From Actinomycetes bacterium (lineage in GTDB: Bacteria > Actinomycetota > Humimicrobiia > JAHJRV01), in NCBI GenBank assembly GCA_030640275.1, contig DAOWJR010000059.1, positions 1-11,622 of the forward strand: a stretch of DNA of 11,622 nucleotides. The letters run 5' to 3'. The position numbers and the translations under genes are program-made. Positions 1 through 6,602 of this stretch are shown one piece after another. Under the pieces are notes generated by a model. The model did no database searches and was not told the DNA's origin. It saw only the letters and a program-made list of their open reading frames with translations. Every line of letters begins with the position of its first letter. The stretch's first letter is position 1.

Positions 1-150
1 AGCTTTTTTAACAACTTTATTGGAAAGTTTTCGTGATGTATTTAGTCCAAATTCTTTAGTTTCCTGACCTGCTTTCAATATTGCATCAGTGATTTTTCTT
101 TGATCAAATTTGACAATTCTTCCATCTCTCTTTTTTATTTTTTCGAACAT
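1..150 (-). CDS. nrdD: Ribonucleoside-triphosphate reductase, N-terminal ATP-cone (partial)
   Basis: Only the first 50 residues are present; the gene runs off the left edge. They begin MFEKIKKRDGRIVKFDQRKI, followed by TDAILKAGQETKEFG and RKLSNKVV. This is the pattern of an ATP-cone, the allosteric nucleotide-binding domain at the N-terminus of ribonucleotide reductases. In NrdR the cone comes after a zinc ribbon, which is absent here. The start is ATG at 150, with a GAAAGG Shine-Dalgarno about seven bases upstream on the minus strand. The enzyme would convert ribonucleotides to deoxyribonucleotides. Class III (anaerobic, NrdD) is my best guess because such proteins often open this way and the other genes suggest an anaerobe. 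Class II (NrdJ) or an ATP-cone-bearing class I large subunit cannot be excluded without the catalytic domain. A pair of NrdR-box-like sites about 350 bp upstream supports the RNR assignment independently. Confidence 0.8.
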   Translation of the reverse strand, partial: MFEKIKKRDGRIVKFDQRKITDAILKAGQETKEFGLNTSRKLSNKVVKKA

Positions 151-487
151 TGTTGCGACCTTTCTACATTTAAAACTATATTTTTTGTAACATTTATCAG
201 AAATTAGTAGTATTTAATTGTTAGTAAAATATTTTTATTTTGAGAAAATATAATAAATTTAATATCTGGTAAAAATTATTGTAAATATAAGAATCAATAA
301 ATGAAATAAGAATCAAAGATAAAGATAATAACAAAATTAGAAATAAGAAAATATCTAATATATGAAAAATTTTGTATTTGACAATCCAATAAAGGGACCG
401 GAGATAGCTTAATAATAATTTTGTCTGTAGGTTAAAAATACAAAAAATAAATAAAATAATAGAATTTAAAAATATAAAAGGAAATTA
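151..487. other. AT-rich intergenic stretch, probable long leader of the reductase gene
   Basis: No credible gene lies here. If the leftward promoter at 518-546 is the one used, this is an unusually long 5' leader (about 360 nt) for the reductase. It contains an 11-base direct repeat (ATAAGAATCAA at 287-297 and 306-316, 19 bp apart). It also contains a small GC-rich patch at 394-403 and a TTGACA at 378-383 on the plus strand without a good -10. I see no riboswitch fold that I recognise. Confidence 0.4.
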
Positions 488-494
488 TTGACAT

Positions 495-510
495 ATACAA
501 AATATAGTGT
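495..510. promoter_or_regulatory. NrdR box 1 (putative)
   Basis: ATACAAAATATAGTGT matches the NrdR-box consensus as I know it (ACACWATATATWGTGT) at 14 of 16 positions. It lies just downstream of the likely leftward transcription start and 31 bp, about three helical turns, from the second box. Pairs of boxes at whole-turn spacing are typical of NrdR, which represses ribonucleotide reductase genes when dATP/ATP is bound. Its place beside a reductase gene makes chance unlikely. Confidence 0.7.
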
Positions 511-517
511 CTTAAAA

Positions 518-546
518 ATACTAATACGCAATATATTGTATGTCAA
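518..546 (-). promoter_or_regulatory. Leftward sigma70-type promoter of the reductase gene
   Basis: On the minus strand there is an exact TTGACA (541-546) and TAGTAT (518-523) with a 17-base spacer. Transcription would start near 511 and run toward the reductase gene. NrdR box 2 occupies the spacer and box 1 covers the start region. A second TTGACA on the plus strand at 488-493 lies symmetrically on the other side (possible -10 around 512-518, poor), so a divergent promoter toward the transporter gene is possible but weaker. Confidence 0.6.
526..541. promoter_or_regulatory. NrdR box 2 (putative)
   Basis: ACGCAATATATTGTAT matches the NrdR-box consensus at 14 of 16 positions, including the central AATATATT. 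It fills the spacer between the -35 and -10 elements of the leftward promoter, so bound repressor would block RNA polymerase directly. Confidence 0.72.
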
Positions 547-748
547 TGAGATTTTTAAAATATTTTGAAAATTTTCCATAAGACATTTTTCTAAGTGGTA
601 TTTTGTTTAAAATATTTTTAAAATATTTATCTTTTATAAAAAATTGAAAATAATTCTTTAATTTTAATACATTAGACTTACTTATGATTTTAAGGTATAT
701 TTTAGGGACATTTTTAGAATAATAATTCACAAACAGAAATAAAAGGTT
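547..748. other. AT-rich intergenic stretch before the transporter gene
   Basis: This stretch is extremely AT-rich, with several AAAATATTTT-like runs, and nothing codes convincingly. It would be the 5' leader of the transporter if that gene uses the promoter at 488-518. No regulatory RNA is recognised. Confidence 0.35.
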
Positions 749-2026
749 ATGAAAAGAGAAATAATATTTTTTTCAATTTTAAATTTAATTATTGGTTTAA
801 CCGGGATAGTGATAAGACCTCTAATCCCAATAGTATCTAAGGATATAAATATTGGATTAGATATGATTGGGATAGTATTATCTACTATTTCATTTGGATT
901 TTTTATTTCCGTGATTTTAACTGGTTATCTGTCAGATAGATACGGCACTAAACTTACTATAACTTTAGGTCTTTTAATGTCAATTATTAGTTCTCTGGGA
1001 TTTGGTTTGACCTATACATTTTTTATTTTACTAATTAGTGGATTACTTATGGGAATTGGGAGAGGTACACTAATGGCTGGAATGAATGCACATATAGTTA
1101 ATATTTATCCTGAAAAAAGAGGAGATAATCTTTTAAAATTAAGTTCTTTTTTCTGTTTAGGGACAGCAATTGGTACTTTTATTGTTTCTATAATTCTATT
1201 TTTGAAATTGAATTGGAGATTTTCATTTATCACATTCTTTTTTATTTATATTTTTACTACCTTGTATTTTTTAAGAAAAAAAGCTATGGAGCACAAGATA
1301 AGTTTACAGGAGGAAAAAAATACAAATTCTTTACAAGATGAGCAAATTAAAGATTTTAATAAAGAGAATGTAAAAAATATAGAAAATCGTGGCATAAGGA
1401 GTATAAAAAATCAATCAGAAAAAATTCACTTAAAAGAATATTTAACTCTTTTTAAGAATCCGATTATAATTTTTTCAGGAATACTTCTAATATTTTTTGG
1501 TGGAACAGTAGTTGCTTTTTCTACCTGGTATACAACATATTTTTCATCATTTGGAATTAAGGTAGCAGTTAGTTCTTTAGGTCTTTCATTATATTGGTTA
1601 TCATTAATGGCTGGCGTTAAGCTTAAGCAAATTGCAATGAATTTTCTTGAAGAATATAAAATTATTCTTTTAGGATGCTTATTAAATGCAATTTTTATGA
1701 TAATTATTACATTTTCAGGAAATATTGTTATTAAGGTTATTGCCTCTATAATAATAGGTCTTTTCTTGGGAGGCTTTACTCCCTTAACAACCTCCTTAGC
1801 AATAAGTCAAAAACCTGAACTATCAGGATTTATTTCAGGCTATATTTTGGGGATGTTATCATTGGGTAATATGATTTTTCAGCCCTTCATAGGATATTTT
1901 TCTGAGAGATTTGGAAAAGGATCCGGGATATATATTCAATTAACAGGTTCACTTTTGCTTTTTATAACAACAGTTATTCTAGCAATTTATTATAAACGTA
2001 GAAAATTAAGTGGTGAAATAACATAA
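749..2026 (+). CDS. Major facilitator superfamily transporter
   Basis: A 425-residue inner-membrane protein with about 12 hydrophobic segments in two halves. They are split by a charged cytoplasmic loop at about residues 176-232, rich in Lys, Glu and Asn. MFS motif A is clear after TM2 (GYLSDRYGTK, residues 59-68), and a degenerate copy lies in the second half (GYFSERFGKG, 382-391). The stretches RGTLMAGMNAHIVNIYPEKR (105-124) and SSFFCLGTAIGTF (132-144) recall the sugar/FucP-like branch, but the substrate cannot be read from the sequence. Start: ATG 749 follows AAAAGG with only two bases between, a tight site. An in-frame TAA upstream rules out a longer product and residues 1-30 already form TM1. 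It is divergent from the reductase gene and separated from it by NrdR-like sites. Nothing links it functionally to nucleotide metabolism. Alternatives are any MFS drug or sugar porter. Confidence 0.85.
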   Translation: MKREIIFFSILNLIIGLTGIVIRPLIPIVSKDINIGLDMIGIVLSTISFGFFISVILTGYLSDRYGTKLTITLGLLMSIISSLGFGLTYTFFILLISGLLMGIGRGTLMAGMNAHIVNIYPEKRGDNLLKLSSFFCLGTAIGTFIVSIILFLKLNWRFSFITFFFIYIFTTLYFLRKKAMEHKISLQEEKNTNSLQDEQIKDFNKENVKNIENRGIRSIKNQSEKIHLKEYLTLFKNPIIIFSGILLIFFGGTVVAFSTWYTTYFSSFGIKVAVSSLGLSLYWLSLMAGVKLKQIAMNFLEEYKIILLGCLLNAIFMIIITFSGNIVIKVIASIIIGLFLGGFTPLTTSLAISQKPELSGFISGYILGMLSLGNMIFQPFIGYFSERFGKGSGIYIQLTGSLLLFITTVILAIYYKRRKLSGEIT

Positions 2027-2048
2027 TTTTTTTAAATTCACGTTCTAC

Positions 2049-2759
2049 TTAGTGACAAGTATTTATGAGGGTAATTTTTTTAACTGCCTTTCCAAATTCA
2101 TTTTCTGCTGTGGCTATTAGTGTAAATTTTTCCTCTTCTTTTGCTAAATTTACTTGAGCTATTCTATCATTTGCTGGCAGGCCATCATCCCTGTTGAAAT
2201 ATAGTTTTGGAAATGGACCTCCTTCAACATAAGCTCTGACCCTATATACACAGAAACCTGTTTCAAGAAATGGTCCTTCAATTACCTCAAGTGTAATTGT
2301 GGGAGCCTTGTCTAAAGTTGACTCTGTAACTATAAGAGCAAAGGAGTCTTTTGATTCTGCTAAGCCATCTGAAGCTGTTAAAGTTACAGTATATTCACCA
2401 ACATTTGGATATTGCACCTGAACCATTATTCCTTCAGCTACTCTTTCATCTCCTAAATCCCACATGTATGTTAAATCATCTCCATCAGGGTCAGTACTTC
2501 TATATGCTGATAATATGATTGTAGAATTTGTTTCTATTTTCCTATCTTCTCCCGCTCTTACAACAGGAGGTGAATTTTCGATATTTAACTTTTCAGTTTC
2601 TTCTGTTCTTTCTTTCTGTTTTTCAATTCTGGATTCAAGTTCAGATTCTTGTTTTTGGCGATCCCGAATACTTTTATTAATGGAATCTACTATTGTATAT
2701 ATTAACAACACAACTATGATTATTGTAATGATTGCTCTTCCTGTTTTTCTTTTTTTCAT
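2049..2759 (-). CDS. Membrane-anchored PKD/Ig-like domain protein
   Basis: 236 residues. A basic N-terminus (KKRK) and one hydrophobic helix (about 9-24) anchor it with the rest outside. Residues 25-58 are highly charged (Arg/Lys/Glu/Gln) and probably coiled coil. Residues 63-146 are a PKD domain: PPVVRAGEDR, then STDPDGDDLTYMWDLGD, and YPNVGEYTVTLTASDG near its end. Residues 152-234 look like a second beta-sandwich (APTITLEVIEG ... FTLIATAENEFGKAVKKITL). Cys170 and Cys235 could form a disulfide. PKD domains usually mediate protein or carbohydrate contacts on the cell surface; the partner here is unknown. No Shine-Dalgarno is evident before ATG 2759 (upstream minus-strand sequence is A/T-rich), which is unlike most neighbours. 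The gene stands alone and converges on the MFS gene with a 22-bp gap and no obvious terminator. Confidence 0.8.
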   Translation of the reverse strand: MKKRKTGRAIITIIIVVLLIYTIVDSINKSIRDRQKQESELESRIEKQKERTEETEKLNIENSPPVVRAGEDRKIETNSTIILSAYRSTDPDGDDLTYMWDLGDERVAEGIMVQVQYPNVGEYTVTLTASDGLAESKDSFALIVTESTLDKAPTITLEVIEGPFLETGFCVYRVRAYVEGGPFPKLYFNRDDGLPANDRIAQVNLAKEEEKFTLIATAENEFGKAVKKITLINTCH

Positions 2760-2812
2760 ACTTTTAAAATCTTAATTTTTTTAGATAAGCCATACAATTT
2801 GGTTTAATATTT

Positions 2813-2843
2813 TATATATTTTAACATAAATTAAGAATGTCAA
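2813..2843 (-). promoter_or_regulatory. Possible leftward promoter of the PKD-protein gene
   Basis: Minus-strand TTGACA at 2838-2843 is exact. The -10 is poorly defined in the A/T run: AATATA at 17 bases, or TATATA at 19 bases. The position, about 55-80 bp upstream of the start codon, suits the PKD gene. Confidence 0.4.
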
Positions 2844-2847
2844 TGTG

Positions 2848-2856
2848 TGATATAAT
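2848..2856 (+). promoter_or_regulatory. Possible rightward extended -10 promoter
   Basis: TGATATAAT is a perfect extended -10 (TGnTATAAT) with no good -35. It would give the release-factor-like operon a distal promoter with a leader of about 235 nt. Confidence 0.4.
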
Positions 2857-3040
2857 GAAAATAGGCCATTAAAGAATTCATCATAAAAAACGAAGAAAAA
2901 AGCATTATGAAAAATATTTTTAATCATAAATATATGCTCTACCCGATTAAAACCTCAAAAGAACTTTTTTTTCAAATACTTAGAATTTTACAACCATGCA
3001 ATAATTTAAATATTTCAATTTATTTAAAAAAACACTCCTT

Positions 3041-3071
3041 TTGACAAAATTATTTTAGATTTAAAAAATAT
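3041..3071 (+). promoter_or_regulatory. Possible proximal promoter of the release-factor-like operon
   Basis: Exact TTGACA at 3041-3046, followed after 17-19 bases by an A/T-only -10 (AAAAAT or AAATAT). It lies about 50 bp before the start codon of the operon's first gene. The -35 is convincing, the -10 weak. Confidence 0.45.
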
Positions 3072-3098
3072 TTTTTACTTATTAAAATTGGAGGATGA

Positions 3099-4208
3099 AT
3101 GGAAAAAAGACTTGATTTAAGAAAGCTTTCTAAGATAAGAACTAAAAAATATCCTCTCATAACATTTTATTTTACGGCCTCCTCACCTTTTGAATGGAAA
3201 GAGGAAGCAAATATTTTTTTAAAATCAATGGCATCAAAATATGAGAAAAAACTTTCAAAAGAACTAATAAAAAGCTTTAAAGAGGATGTAGAAAAAATAA
3301 AGGATTATATAAATTATAAGATTGGAAAAACAGTGAGAGGCTTAGCATTCTTTGTAAGCGGAGGGGAGAATTTGTTTAAATTGTACCAGGTTCCTTTTCC
3401 AATAACCAACCTGTTTTACTTAAAGAATACTCCTTATTTAAAGCCATTAGCTAAAACATTAGATAATTATGGAAAGTATATCTTGGTTATTCTTCATGTT
3501 GATTATTCTTGTATATATGTGATAGATAGAACTGATGTTGTAGAAGGGATTTGCAAAGAGGATAAAATCCCGGTAAAGACCAGAAAAGCTGGATGGAAGG
3601 ATTTAGAGAAATCAAGAGCTGAAAGAAGAAGGGGAGAGTATATTAAAAAACACTATAAGTATGTAGCTGATATGATAAAAAATAACATGGATAAAGATAT
3701 TAAAAGAATAATAATTGCTGGTACAAAGAAAAATGCTAATATGTTTTTAAATTATCTTCCAAACCATCTTAAAAATATAGTTTCGGCTACATTTCAATTT
3801 GACGCTCATGACAATGATTCTAAGATTATTGAGAAGTCACTTAAAGAAGAACTTAAAAGTGAAATGAGGTCTGATAGAAGATTAATAAAACAATTAAAGA
3901 GATTGGGAAGAGAAAAGGTAGCCATCAGGCTTTATCAAGTTCTTTTAGCTTTGCAAAGAGGACAGATTGATAAATTAATTATTCATCACAAATTTAGTGA
4001 ACCGGGATGGATTTGTAACAATTGTAATTATTTAGGAAGTGGAGGTTCAAAAGTTTGCCCAATGTGTAAAGTTGAAATGAGTGAGGTAAAAGATATTGTA
4101 GATGAAGTTGTAAATAAAGCAATAGAACGTGATATTGATGTTGATTTTGTTTCAGAAACAGAATTTATTGACAAATTTGGAGGAATAGCAGCTATTTTAA
4201 GATATTAA
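3099..4208 (+). CDS. Bacterial eRF1/Vms1-like (baeRF-type) protein with C-terminal zinc ribbon
   Basis: 369 residues. The layout follows the eRF1/Vms1 fold. The N-terminal domain spans about 1-125. The middle domain (about 126-195) has strands ILVILHVDYSCIYVIDRTDV, then a loop and helix AGWKDLEKSRAERRRGE (164-180). The third domain (about 200 to end) is L7Ae/eRF1-3-like, with IKRIIIAGTKKNANMFLNYL, VSATFQFDAHDND (228-240) and the ending GGIAAILRY. A zinc ribbon is inserted (C306, C309, C320, C323: CNNC, CPMC). Such proteins are thought to act at stalled or terminating ribosomes by hydrolysing peptidyl-tRNA. As I recall, relatives carry GGWSQ in the loop equivalent to GGQ; here it reads AGWKD, so the catalytic Gln seems absent. 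GGAGG four bases before ATG 3099 fixes the start. It is first of three co-directional genes. The family is fairly sure, the activity not. Confidence 0.75.
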   Translation: MEKRLDLRKLSKIRTKKYPLITFYFTASSPFEWKEEANIFLKSMASKYEKKLSKELIKSFKEDVEKIKDYINYKIGKTVRGLAFFVSGGENLFKLYQVPFPITNLFYLKNTPYLKPLAKTLDNYGKYILVILHVDYSCIYVIDRTDVVEGICKEDKIPVKTRKAGWKDLEKSRAERRRGEYIKKHYKYVADMIKNNMDKDIKRIIIAGTKKNANMFLNYLPNHLKNIVSATFQFDAHDNDSKIIEKSLKEELKSEMRSDRRLIKQLKRLGREKVAIRLYQVLLALQRGQIDKLIIHHKFSEPGWICNNCNYLGSGGSKVCPMCKVEMSEVKDIVDEVVNKAIERDIDVDFVSETEFIDKFGGIAAILRY

Positions 4209-4238
4209 ATATAAATTATTTTATATAGGTTAATTTAA

Positions 4239-5378
4239 ATGAAGATATTGATAGCTCCAGATAAATTTAGAGAGAGTCTTTCTTCTATGGAAGCAGCAAA
4301 ATCTATTGAGAGAGGCATAAAGAGAGTCGATAAAAATATTGAGACAGTTCTATGCCCGATAGCAGATGGTGGAGAAGGAACAGTAGATGCATTAGTGGCT
4401 GCAACATCTGGCAGATATGTTATCTGTGATGCTACTGGACCATTGGGGGAAAAAATAAGTGCTAAATATGGAATATTAGGGGATGAAAAAACAGCTGTAG
4501 TTGAAATGTCAGCCGCCTCTGGATTATGGCTGGTTCCTCAGGATAAAAGGAATCCACTTTACACAACAACATATGGCACTGGAGATATGATAAAAGGTGC
4601 TCTGGATTTTGGTGTGGAGAAGATAATTGTTGGTATAGGTGGAAGTTCAACCACTGATGGTGGAATAGGGATGGCACAAGCTCTTGGAATAAAATTTTTT
4701 GATAAAGAAGGTAAAGAGTTAGGATATGGAGGAGTTCAATTAGAAAAATTATTTAAGATTAGTGTGAAAAACAGAGATCCAAGAGTTACTGAAACTATCT
4801 TTGAGGTTGCATGTGATGTTGATAATCCTCTTACTGGTTTTAAGGGTGCAGCTTATATATATAGTCCGCAGAAAGGAGCTAATCCTGATGAAGTAAAAAG
4901 GTTAGATAATGGCCTTAAAAATTTTGCAAAAGTAATTAAAAAAGACTTAGGAAAAGATATTGAATACTTAAAAGGAGCTGGAGCAGCTGGAGGATTAGGT
5001 GCTGGACTTGTTGCATTTTTAGAAGCAAAGCTTAGACCAGGAGTAGATATAGTTATGGATACTATAAATTTAAGAAAGAGGATGGAAAATGTTGACTTAG
5101 CAATTACTGGTGAGGGTTCAACTGATATTCAAACTTTAATGGGCAAGGCTCCAACGGGAGTTATAAATATAGCTAAAGAGTTGAATATCCCGGTTGTTAT
5201 TATTTCAGGCTCAATAGCTGATGATATTTCCAAATTACATGAGAGTGGTGTTGATGCTATATTCTCAATTATCCCTAGACCAATTAGTATAAACGAGTCC
5301 TTACAGAATGCATCATTATTCTTAGAAAAAGCTGCCGAGGAAGTAATAAGATTATTCATCACTGCCAAGAAAAAATAA
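4239..5378 (+). CDS. glxK: Glycerate 2-kinase (glycerate kinase, GlxK/GarK family)
   Basis: 379 residues, the usual length for this family. It phosphorylates D-glycerate with ATP, normally to 2-phosphoglycerate, feeding glyoxylate, serine or sugar-acid carbon into lower glycolysis in the cytoplasm. The family signatures appear in order: APDKFRESLSS (6-16), PIADGGEGT (40-48), GIGGSSTTDGGIGMAQALG (132-150), ACDVDNPLTG (191-200), GAGAAGGLGAGL (246-257) and TGEGSTDIQTLMGKAP (290-305). All glycine-rich and acidic motif positions I know of are intact. The start ATG 4239 has AGG nine bases upstream. It lies 30 bp after the release-factor-like gene and 33 bp before ddl on the same strand, so probably one transcript. 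No other glyoxylate or glycerate gene is in view, so the source of glycerate is unclear. The glycerate kinase family is clear; whether glxK or garK is the better name is not. Confidence 0.93.
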   Translation: MKILIAPDKFRESLSSMEAAKSIERGIKRVDKNIETVLCPIADGGEGTVDALVAATSGRYVICDATGPLGEKISAKYGILGDEKTAVVEMSAASGLWLVPQDKRNPLYTTTYGTGDMIKGALDFGVEKIIVGIGGSSTTDGGIGMAQALGIKFFDKEGKELGYGGVQLEKLFKISVKNRDPRVTETIFEVACDVDNPLTGFKGAAYIYSPQKGANPDEVKRLDNGLKNFAKVIKKDLGKDIEYLKGAGAAGGLGAGLVAFLEAKLRPGVDIVMDTINLRKRMENVDLAITGEGSTDIQTLMGKAPTGVINIAKELNIPVVIISGSIADDISKLHESGVDAIFSIIPRPISINESLQNASLFLEKAAEEVIRLFITAKKK

Positions 5379-5411
5379 TGCAAAAATATTTTTTTATTAA
5401 GGAATTGTAGT

Positions 5412-6602
5412 ATGAAAAGGAAGATAAGAGTCGCCATACTTATGGGAGGAACTTCAGCAGAAAGAGAAGTTTCTCTTAGTACGGGAGCAAGTGTAATAGA
5501 GTACCTTAACAGAGACAAGTATGATGTAATTCCAGTAGAAATAGACAAGAAGGGAAGATGGATAGTGTTATCTGATCCAAAGGAACCATCATCAGTTAAA
5601 AAACAGAAATCAATTGAAAAACAAAAACTAAATGAAAAGCAGGGTAAAATTCCAACAGAATCTATTTTTAAGGAAGAGATTAAAGAGATTAATTTAAAAG
5701 AAATTAAGAAAATTAGTGATAAGTACTCAGGTGATGAATTCAAATTATCTGAGAAAGCAAATCCAATACTTATCTTAAATAATAAGGATAAAAAAATAAT
5801 TAAGGACTTTAAATCAGCAGCAGATGTAGTCTTTATTGCTCTTCACGGTCCCCAAGGCGAGGATGGGAAATTCCAAGCACTTCTTGATTTGGTAAGTATC
5901 CCATATACAGGGTCGGGTGTGATGGCTAGTGCCCTGGGAATGAATAAACTATTAAGTAAGAAACTTTTTACTCAAACTGAAATTTTAGTACCTAAATACA
6001 TAGACATAAATTTAAGAGATTGGCAGAAAAATAGAGGGGAGCAAATCAGTAGGATAAAAGATGAAATAGGATTTCCTGCTGTAATAAAACCTGTTGGTCA
6101 AGGTTCGAGCGTTGGTGTATCAATTATTAAAGAGGAAAAAGAACTTGAGGAAGCTGTATTGCTTGCTTTTGAATACGATCCCATAGTTTTAGTTGAAAAA
6201 TATATTAGGGGTACTGAAGTTGCTTGTGGAATATTAGGAAATGAAAATCCCATCGCTCTTCCACCTATAGAAATAGTACCAAAAAGGGAATTTTTTGATT
6301 ATACTGCAAAGTACACACCATCGGAATGTGATGAAATATGTCCAGCCAGAATATCAGAGGAAATGACCGAAAAGGTTAAGAAATATGCTTTAAAAGCTCA
6401 TAATGTATTAGGATGTATTGGGTTTTCAAGGGTGGATATGTTTATAAGTGGAGATGATGTATATGTTTCAGAGGTAAATACAATTCCTGGTCTAACATTT
6501 GCTTCATTATATCCAAAAGAAGCAAAAGCAGCCGGGATTAATTTTTCAGAACTTTTAGATCAATTAATCACCTTAGCTTTAGAAAACCCTGTTAAATATT
6601 AA
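5412..6602 (+). CDS. ddl: D-alanine--D-alanine ligase
   Basis: 396 residues; joins two D-Ala with ATP to make the dipeptide for peptidoglycan precursors. ATP-grasp landmarks are present: MGGTSAEREVSLSTG (11-25, E17 for the first D-Ala), ALHGPQGEDG (143-152), VIKPVGQGSSVGVS (224-237, K226 and S232), FDYTAKYTPSECDEICPA (295-312), SRVDMF (339-344) and SEVNTIPGLT (353-362). Y301 takes the place of the tyrosine that marks D-Ala specificity, so a VanA/VanC-type D-Ala-D-lactate or D-Ala-D-Ser enzyme is unlikely. Residues about 58-135 form a long Lys/Glu/Ile-rich insert in the N-terminal domain, larger than in most family members. AAGGA eight bases before ATG 5412 supports the start. It is last in the three-gene operon and not in a mur/dcw cluster. 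Its stop touches the stop of the opposite-strand lipoprotein gene. Confidence 0.93.
   Translation: MKRKIRVAILMGGTSAEREVSLSTGASVIEYLNRDKYDVIPVEIDKKGRWIVLSDPKEPSSVKKQKSIEKQKLNEKQGKIPTESIFKEEIKEINLKEIKKISDKYSGDEFKLSEKANPILILNNKDKKIIKDFKSAADVVFIALHGPQGEDGKFQALLDLVSIPYTGSGVMASALGMNKLLSKKLFTQTEILVPKYIDINLRDWQKNRGEQISRIKDEIGFPAVIKPVGQGSSVGVSIIKEEKELEEAVLLAFEYDPIVLVEKYIRGTEVACGILGNENPIALPPIEIVPKREFFDYTAKYTPSECDEICPARISEEMTEKVKKYALKAHNVLGCIGFSRVDMFISGDDVYVSEVNTIPGLTFASLYPKEAKAAGINFSELLDQLITLALENPVKY

Larger units (their letters stand above)
2760..3098. other. Divergent intergenic region between PKD-protein and release-factor-like genes
   Basis: About 340 bp separate two divergent genes. They hold an exact leftward TTGACA (2838-2843), an extended -10 on the plus strand (TGATATAAT, 2848-2856) that faces right, and a rightward TTGACA at 3041-3046. 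A 45-codon frame at 2907-3044 has no ribosome site and no recognisable product, so I do not call it a gene. Confidence 0.5.

Noticed and set aside
521..730. 69-codon leftward reading frame in the AT-rich leader
   Set aside because: It starts at GTG with no ribosome site, its product is a Lys/Asn/Ile/Tyr run typical of AT-rich noise, and it overlaps the NrdR box and promoter.
2464..2775. Rightward frame opposite the PKD gene
   Set aside because: Antisense shadow of a gene with clear domains; low-complexity Ser/Ile product.
2907..3044. 45-codon rightward frame before the release-factor-like gene
   Set aside because: No Shine-Dalgarno, no recognisable product, and it ends inside the TTGACA promoter element.
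5129..5743. 204-codon leftward frame spanning the glycerate kinase/ddl junction
   Set aside because: It lies antisense to two strongly conserved enzymes and resembles no family.
5412..6602. Van-type D-Ala-D-lactate or D-Ala-D-Ser ligase
   Set aside because: The specificity loop has the Lys-Tyr of ordinary Ddl (FDYTAKY), and no vanH, vanX or vanRS genes are adjacent.
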